DNA from: Magnetococcales bacterium
GTDB taxonomy: Bacteria > Pseudomonadota > Magnetococcia > Magnetococcales > Magnetaquicoccaceae
Reading direction: 5' to 3'
Assembly (NCBI GenBank): GCA_015229095.1
Contig: JADGCE010000098.1
Span: 1-10,185 of the forward strand
DNA length: 10,185 bases
Below are positions 7,273-10,185 of this stretch, piece after piece (the first letter of the stretch is position 1; every line of letters starts with the position of its first letter). Under the pieces are notes generated by a model. It had not been told where the DNA came from. It did no database searches and saw only the letters and a list, made by a program, of their open reading frames with translations. Made by a program: the position numbers and the translations under genes.

Positions 7273-8015
7273 GGCTGTTCTCCGGGAAACGGGGTGGCAT
7301 TCGCGCTGCGGTGCAGGCAATCCAGCACGTCGGGGGGGGGTGTCCGGGTTTTGGCCAGTGCGCTCTCCAGCTCCTGGATGCGCCGATCCATATGTCGCAT
7401 CTGATCCAGAAGACAGGAGACAGCCCGGGCCACTGGATCCGGCATATCGCCGCTCTGCCCATAAAAGGGAAACAGGGCTGGATGGTGCGGATCCGGAAGA
7501 TCGTGGCTCACCACCATGCGTCCCGGTACACCCACAACTGTGCTGTCCGGTGGCACATCCTTGACCACGACGGCATTGGAACCCACCCGTGCCCCGGACC
7601 CAATGGTAATCGGACCCAATATTTTGGCCCCCGCGCCAACGATCACATTGTCTCCCAGCGTGGGGTGACGTTTGCCTTTGTTCCAGGAGGTACCACCCAG
7701 GGTGACGCCATGGTAAATGGTCACATTGTTACCGATTTCTGCTGTCTCACCGATAACCACGCCCATGCCATGGTCGATAAAAAAACCTTCGCCAATCTGA
7801 GCTGCTGGATGGATTTCAATACCGGAAAGAAAACGCGCCACCTGGGAGACAAGACGGGCCGTCAGACGGAAGCGATGTCCCCACAACCAGTGGCTGAGGC
7901 GATAACCCTGCAGGGCATGGATGCCCGGATAACAGAGCAACACTTCAAGGACGGTGCGGGCTGCCGGATCCCGGTGAAAAACGGCACGAAGATCATTTTT
8001 AAGGCGTCTGAACAT
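7269..8015 (-). CDS. cysE: Serine O-acetyltransferase
   Basis: A 248-residue left-handed beta-helix acetyltransferase making O-acetyl-L-serine from serine and acetyl-CoA, the committed step to cysteine. The short N-terminal helical domain (1-65) and IHPAAQIG lead into hexapeptide repeats. Catalytic histidines correspond to H82 (FIDHGMG; E. coli H158) and H117 (KRHPTL; E. coli H193). The GAGAKILGPITIGSGARVGSNAVV run is typical. The C-terminus has a predicted helical, coiled-coil-like stretch (about 195-222) and ends GEQP, so it lacks the terminal isoleucine that docks into CysK in E. coli. It heads the isc operon, like cysE2 of Azotobacter vinelandii, presumably to supply cysteine to the desulfurases. 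The start at 8015 has AGGA seven bases upstream. A hairpin at 8032-8044 lies just before it. Confidence 0.95.
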   Translation of the reverse strand: MFRRLKNDLRAVFHRDPAARTVLEVLLCYPGIHALQGYRLSHWLWGHRFRLTARLVSQVARFLSGIEIHPAAQIGEGFFIDHGMGVVIGETAEIGNNVTIYHGVTLGGTSWNKGKRHPTLGDNVIVGAGAKILGPITIGSGARVGSNAVVVKDVPPDSTVVGVPGRMVVSHDLPDPHHPALFPFYGQSGDMPDPVARAVSCLLDQMRHMDRRIQELESALAKTRTPPPDVLDCLHRSANATPFPGEQP

Positions 8016-8031
8016 GGATGCATCCTGGGAT

Positions 8032-8044
8032 GGTCCGTGGGACC
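8032..8044 (-). promoter_or_regulatory. Small hairpin in the cysE leader
   Basis: The minus strand has GGTCC CAC GGACC, a perfect 5-bp stem with a 3-nt loop. It ends about 17 nt before the cysE start and just upstream of its AGGA ribosome-binding sequence. If transcription begins near 8066 it lies within the roughly 50-nt leader. It might modulate translation or be incidental. Confidence 0.35.
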
Positions 8045-8072
8045 CAACAGCCGACAGTTTCTACTGGCAGGG

Positions 8073-8101
8073 AGGATATAATCTCCGATGCTTTCTGTCA
8101 A
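8073..8101 (-). promoter_or_regulatory. Predicted sigma70 promoter of the cysE-iscR-isc operon
   Basis: On the minus strand TTGACA (8096-8101, perfect -35) is followed after 17 bp by TATCCT (8073-8078, 4 of 6 match to the -10). RNA would start near 8066, giving a leader of about 50 nt before cysE. No other comparable promoter is visible between the upstream CDF gene and cysE. The -35 lies within a match to the IscR Type 1 operator, as at the E. coli iscR promoter. Confidence 0.7.
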
Positions 8102-8105
8102 CTAT
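8081..8105 (-). promoter_or_regulatory. Predicted Type 1 IscR operator
   Basis: Compared by eye with the published E. coli Type 1 consensus (ATASYYGAC half, centre TRWWWYA, GTCRRSTAT half), 19 of 25 positions agree. The left half ATAGTTGAC is perfect (9 of 9) and the right half ATCGGAGAT agrees at 6 of 9. It covers the -35 hexamer and much of the spacer, so binding of holo-IscR would block RNA polymerase. iscR is the second gene of the transcript, which makes a negative feedback loop likely. Confidence 0.65.
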
Positions 8106-8121
8106 TTATGATGCACCCCGC

Positions 8122-8164
8122 AAAAAATCAAGCGTGCCAGCTTCAAGCTCCTATGACAAGCACG
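8122..8164 (-). terminator. Possible terminator of the csoR-CDF unit
   Basis: On the minus strand CGTGC (8160-8164) pairs with GCACG (8133-8137). An inner hairpin AGCT-TGA-AGCT lies between them, and CTTGA then a run of six T (8122-8127) follows. The stem is short and interrupted, so strength is uncertain. Its place, after the CDF stop at 8205 and before the isc promoter, is where a terminator is expected. Confidence 0.4.
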
Positions 8165-8175
8165 GGTGTTTCGGT

Positions 8176-8201
8176 GGCACTCCCCTGAGGTGGATAGTGC
8201 C
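8176..8201 (-). repeat. Inverted repeat just after the CDF stop codon
   Basis: GGCACT and AGTGCC form perfect 6-bp arms around a 14-bp loop that itself can pair CC with GG. It starts four bases past the CDF stop codon. There is no T-run directly after it on either strand, so it is more likely an mRNA 3'-end stabiliser, part of a composite terminator with 8122-8164, or chance. Confidence 0.35.
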
Positions 8202-8204
8202 CTT

Positions 8205-9635
8205 TCACAGGGTGACACGCACCACCACATCTCCCAGTAAACGGATGTGTTCCCGCAGGGATTTTTCCACGGCCCTGGAGATGGCATCTGCCACATGCAT
8301 GGGCAACTGGGCATCTACGGTCACAGCCACATCGCTGTACACTTTGTGGCCCACCCATCGGGCTCGGACGACCTGTACCGCCTTCACTCCGGGAACATGC
8401 ATGGGGGCATGGGTAATTTGATCCAGAATTTCTGGCTCAATGCCATCCACCAGACGGAGCCAGACAGAGCGGGCGGCATCCTTGACGATGAACAGGATGG
8501 CGATGGTGATGCCGATGCCGACCATGGGATCCACCAGGGGATAACCCAGCCACGTTCCAAGAACACCGATCAGGACCGAGAGACTGGTGAAGCCATCCAC
8601 CCGGGAATGCTGGCCATCCGCGATCAATGCGGCGGAACCAATCTCCCGTCCCACCCGGATGCGGTAGACTGCCACAGCTTCGTTGCCCACAAATCCCACA
8701 ACGGATGCCAGCAGCACCCAGTCGAGATGGGTCATCGGTGTGGGATGGAGCAGTTTGAGGAATGCCTCATAGCCGGCGACGCAGGCGGAAAAAAAGATCA
8801 CTCCAACGATGATCACGCCGGCCACATCTTCTGTTTTGCCGTATCCATAGGTAAACCGGCGGTTGGCTCCCCGTCTGGTCAGAGCAAAAGCCACCCACAA
8901 TGGGAGGCTGGTGGCCGCATCGGCAAAATTGTGGATCGTATCCGCCATCAGTGCGACCGATCCGGAGTAGAAGACTACCAACGCCTGGATCAGAGCGGTA
9001 ATACCCAGTCCGACCAGAGATATCTTGAGAACCCGAATGCCTTTTTCGCTGGATTCCATCACCGAATCCACCTTGTCGGCTACGTCATGGGAGTGGGCAA
9101 AGGTTTCCCTGAACCACCCCCAAACACCGCCACCGTGATGGTGACTGTGGTGGCCGTGATCGTGGTCGTCGTGCGCATGATGATTATGATCATTATCACG
9201 ACCATGATGGCCATGGTCATGGTCGTCGTGCCCATGATGGCCATCATCGTGGTCGTCATGGGTCTCCATGACTTGGCCAGGCCCGTGATCATGTCCCTCC
9301 TCGGTAAAAAGGGTGGCCAGTCGCTCACGTCCTCCATCCAGGTTGAGATAGGCCAGAAATTCATGGGGTTCAGGAATGTTGGAGGAGGATTCCAATGTGT
9401 CCCCTTGGAGATGGAAGAGAAACGACTGCCGCACATCTCCCGGACGCACCGTCTCTGCGGTAACGGCATCGGCACGAAAGGGCGGTGCAATGGGCCGCAT
9501 CTCCTCATCCAGAAAGTGGAGTTGGAAACGCGGGGGAACCCCGCTTTCAAAAACGGCCAACTCCACATATCCAGAGAAATGTTTCAAGAGGGGGCCGCCG
9601 TGAACGCCGTGCGAGGGGGGGGAAACAGGGTGCAT
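8205..9635 (-). CDS. Cation diffusion facilitator (metal exporter) with N-terminal domain and His-rich linker
   Basis: A 476-residue CDF-family transporter, much longer than the usual ~300. Residues about 195-395 form six membrane helices. Transport-site residues are H235/D239 (HNFAD, TM2) and H343/D347 (HSRVD, TM5), the HDHD set typical of Zn2+-transporting CDFs. The YGYGKTEDVAG block follows TM2. A C-terminal cytoplasmic regulatory domain occupies about 400-476 (VPGVKAVQVVRARWVGHKVYSDVAVTVD). Residues 115-167 contain 22 histidines with many Asp and Gly. Residues 20-112 look like a beta-rich globular domain (GYVELAVFESGVPPRFQLHF, IPEPHEFLAYLNL) that I cannot assign. The start at 9635 has AAGGA nine bases upstream; a TTG at 9671 would add 12 residues with no better ribosome site. 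It lies 45 bp after a CsoR-type repressor gene. The substrate is probably Zn, Co or Ni by context, not proven. Confidence 0.93.
   Translation of the reverse strand: MHPVSPPSHGVHGGPLLKHFSGYVELAVFESGVPPRFQLHFLDEEMRPIAPPFRADAVTAETVRPGDVRQSFLFHLQGDTLESSSNIPEPHEFLAYLNLDGGRERLATLFTEEGHDHGPGQVMETHDDHDDGHHGHDDHDHGHHGRDNDHNHHAHDDHDHGHHSHHHGGGVWGWFRETFAHSHDVADKVDSVMESSEKGIRVLKISLVGLGITALIQALVVFYSGSVALMADTIHNFADAATSLPLWVAFALTRRGANRRFTYGYGKTEDVAGVIIVGVIFFSACVAGYEAFLKLLHPTPMTHLDWVLLASVVGFVGNEAVAVYRIRVGREIGSAALIADGQHSRVDGFTSLSVLIGVLGTWLGYPLVDPMVGIGITIAILFIVKDAARSVWLRLVDGIEPEILDQITHAPMHVPGVKAVQVVRARWVGHKVYSDVAVTVDAQLPMHVADAISRAVEKSLREHIRLLGDVVVRVTL
9135..9293 (-). repeat. Low-complexity His/Asp/Gly codon tract
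   Basis: Within the CDF gene, imperfect tandem CATGAC-, CATGGC- and CACCAC-type codon repeats encode 22 His among 53 residues (115-167). Such tracts expand and contract by slippage, so length differences between strains are expected. The antisense strand reads as Met/Val/Ile-rich sequence and is not a gene. Confidence 0.85.
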
Positions 9636-9680
9636 GGAGGATTTTCCTTGTCGTGATGCGGGAGACAACAACCGAACGAT

Positions 9681-9950
9681 CTACAGATATTTGGTCATGG
9701 ATTTCAATGCCTGCACATGGGAGACAATCTCATGCACAGCCGTGCCTTCCTGGATATCCAGGCAACTTTCGATGTGTTCGGTGACATAGTGCCGCTTGGC
9801 GGCCACCAAAGCGTTGGTGACGGCCTGAAGTTGCTGAGCGACATTTTCGCACGCCGCCTCTGCTTCGACCATGGCAATCACCTTGATAAGGTGGCCAGAT
9901 GCCCGTTTCAGGCGCGCAACGATTTCAGGATGGCAAGCATGTCTGTTCAT
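9681..9950 (-). CDS. CsoR/RcnR-family metal-sensing repressor
   Basis: An 89-residue all-helical repressor of the CsoR/RcnR/FrmR family, which binds DNA as a tetramer or higher and lets go when metal binds. Conserved segments are VARLKRASGHLIKVIAMVE and CENVAQQLQAVTNAL. Aligning by eye, the metal ligands are C34, H59 and C63 (TEHIESC), the C-H-C set of Cu(I)-sensing CsoR and of the Ni sensor InrS, rather than the H60/H64 set of RcnR. Extra candidates C6, H4 and H7 sit at the N-terminus, where RcnR and InrS place an additional ligand. The neighbour is a CDF exporter, and dmeRF operons of rhizobia pair a similar repressor and CDF for Co/Ni. The ATG at 9950 has AGGA eight bases upstream; an ATG at 9959 would add three residues. 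Confidence 0.92.
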   Translation of the reverse strand: MNRHACHPEIVARLKRASGHLIKVIAMVEAEAACENVAQQLQAVTNALVAAKRHYVTEHIESCLDIQEGTAVHEIVSHVQALKSMTKYL

Positions 9951-9953
9951 GGT

Positions 9954-9968
9954 CAGCATCCTATGCTG
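9954..9968. repeat. Perfect palindrome at the csoR-like promoter
   Basis: CAGCAT-CCT-ATGCTG has perfect 6-bp arms and a 3-bp centre. It sits 4 bp upstream of the chosen start codon and covers the candidate -10 element, so it could be an operator. It does not have the G-tract layout described for most CsoR/RcnR operators, which leaves its partner open. Confidence 0.5.
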
Positions 9969-9987
9969 GAGGATAGGTTCATGTCAA
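9958..9987 (-). promoter_or_regulatory. Possible promoter of the csoR-like/CDF unit
   Basis: TTGACA (9982-9987, perfect -35), 18-bp spacer, then TAGGAT (9958-9963, 4 of 6 match to -10) on the minus strand. The predicted start, about 9951, falls right at the chosen start codon, so the transcript would be nearly leaderless. That tension keeps confidence low; an upstream promoter overlapping the direct repeats is possible. Confidence 0.35.
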
Positions 9988-9995
9988 AGGAGAAT

Positions 9996-10058
9996 TGTCT
10001 TGCCCCCGGTTGCTTGGCAATACCGGTCCCCGCTTGTGTCTTGCCCCCGGTTGCTTGG
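9996..10058. repeat. Two copies of a 22-bp direct repeat
   Basis: Identical 22-bp units at 9996-10017 and 10037-10058 share the core TTGCCCCCGGTTGCTTGG. Their start points are 41 bp apart, about four helical turns, so both face the same side of the DNA. Each contains a C5-GG tract. They lie between the csoR-like gene and a plus-strand start site, and the second copy overlaps the -35 region of the plus-strand promoter. Operator function is plausible. Confidence 0.8.
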
Positions 10059-10079
10059 AAACGGTCAGTTTCGGATAAT
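10051..10079 (+). promoter_or_regulatory. Possible promoter for the rightward reading frame
   Basis: TTGCTT (10051-10056, 3 of 6), 17-bp spacer, GATAAT (10074-10079, 5 of 6). It would start RNA near 10086, about 30 nt before a start codon preceded by AGGAGG. The -35 lies inside the second 22-bp repeat. Confidence 0.4.
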
Positions 10080-10114
10080 GACCCAAACAACCGACAAGAA
10101 CAGGAGGACCGAAC

Positions 10115-10159
10115 ATGGGCAGACCGTCCAAGGTACCCGTTCACCCCGAATTGGCCTGA
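10115..10159 (+). CDS. Short reading frame of 14 codons, leader peptide or broken gene start
   Basis: ATG at 10115 is preceded by AGGAGG seven bases upstream, an ideal ribosome-binding site, and by a plausible promoter. The frame reads MGRPSKVPVHPELA and then TGA. The opening MGRPSK is common at the N-terminus of small DNA-binding and transposase proteins. After the TGA the same frame stays open to the window edge, and so does the frame reached by re-reading one base (Leu-Thr-Ala-Pro-Cys). The options are a leader peptide, a gene with a premature stop or frameshift, or chance. The product is not recognised and the downstream sequence is missing. Confidence 0.35.
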   Translation: MGRPSKVPVHPELA

Positions 10160-10185
10160 CCGCACCCTGTTTGGCGTTGCGAGCA

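Noticed and set aside
9135..9293. Possible CRISPR-like or minisatellite array
   Set aside because: The repetitive pattern is an in-frame His/Asp/Gly codon tract with no conserved repeat-spacer structure.
8247..9656. Long plus-strand open frame opposite the CDF gene (about 469 codons)
   Set aside because: It is the antisense of a clear CDF transporter. Its Met/Val/Ile-rich stretch is just the complement of the His/Asp codon tract, and no family features or ribosome-binding site are seen.
9953..10165. Minus-strand open frame of 70 codons upstream of the csoR-like gene
   Set aside because: It runs through the direct repeats and promoter-like elements, has a Ser/Gly/Arg-rich composition without known motifs and lacks a convincing ribosome-binding site. 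Its last codons overlap the csoR-like start in another frame.

Overview
The window looks like a chromosomal segment of a moderately GC-rich proteobacterium (Pseudomonadota). The core gene set, iscSUA-hscBA-fdx-iscX, is the beta/gammaproteobacterial ISC operon. The arrangement of iscR followed directly by a NifS-like cysteine desulfurase resembles the start of alphaproteobacterial suf operons, and IscS reads as alpha/mitochondria-like near its N-terminus (DYQGTTPMDPRV). A lineage that mixes alpha and gamma traits, for example a Magnetococcia-type organism, would fit, but this is inference.

All confident genes lie on the minus strand, so transcription runs from high to low coordinates. At the right edge (about 9951-10185) is a control region with a perfect 6-bp-arm palindrome, two copies of a 22-bp direct repeat and a plausible plus-strand promoter. 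That promoter leads to a short open frame (10115-10159) that stops after 14 codons close to the window edge. To the left of the control region lies a two-gene metal-homeostasis unit: a CsoR/RcnR-family repressor (9681-9950) and a cation diffusion facilitator (8205-9635). The transporter has an extra N-terminal domain and a strongly His-rich linker. A hairpin plus T-run (8122-8164) probably ends this unit.

The second and larger unit begins at a sigma70-type promoter (8073-8101). Its -35 hexamer sits inside a good match to the Type 1 IscR operator (8081-8105). The unit then reads cysE - iscR - nifS-like - iscS - iscU - iscA - hscB - hscA - fdx - iscX, with tRNA-Lys(TTT) on the same strand at the end (5-80). 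Spacing is tight: there are two 4-bp ATGA overlaps (cysE/iscR and iscA/hscB), one 20-bp overlap (iscR/nifS-like) and otherwise gaps of 9-79 bp.

Together the genes describe a self-contained sulfur-to-cluster route. CysE makes O-acetylserine, the precursor of cysteine. IscS, and possibly the second desulfurase, extract sulfur from cysteine. IscU scaffolds the cluster with Fdx as electron donor and IscX as modulator of IscS. HscB and HscA release the cluster from IscU, and IscA is a carrier. IscR senses cluster supply and probably represses the whole operon.

The least ordinary points are an HscB with a four-cysteine N-terminal module like that of human HSC20, an IscR with widened spacing between its cluster-ligand cysteines, two tandem desulfurases, the three-part CDF transporter, and the repeat-bearing divergent control region.
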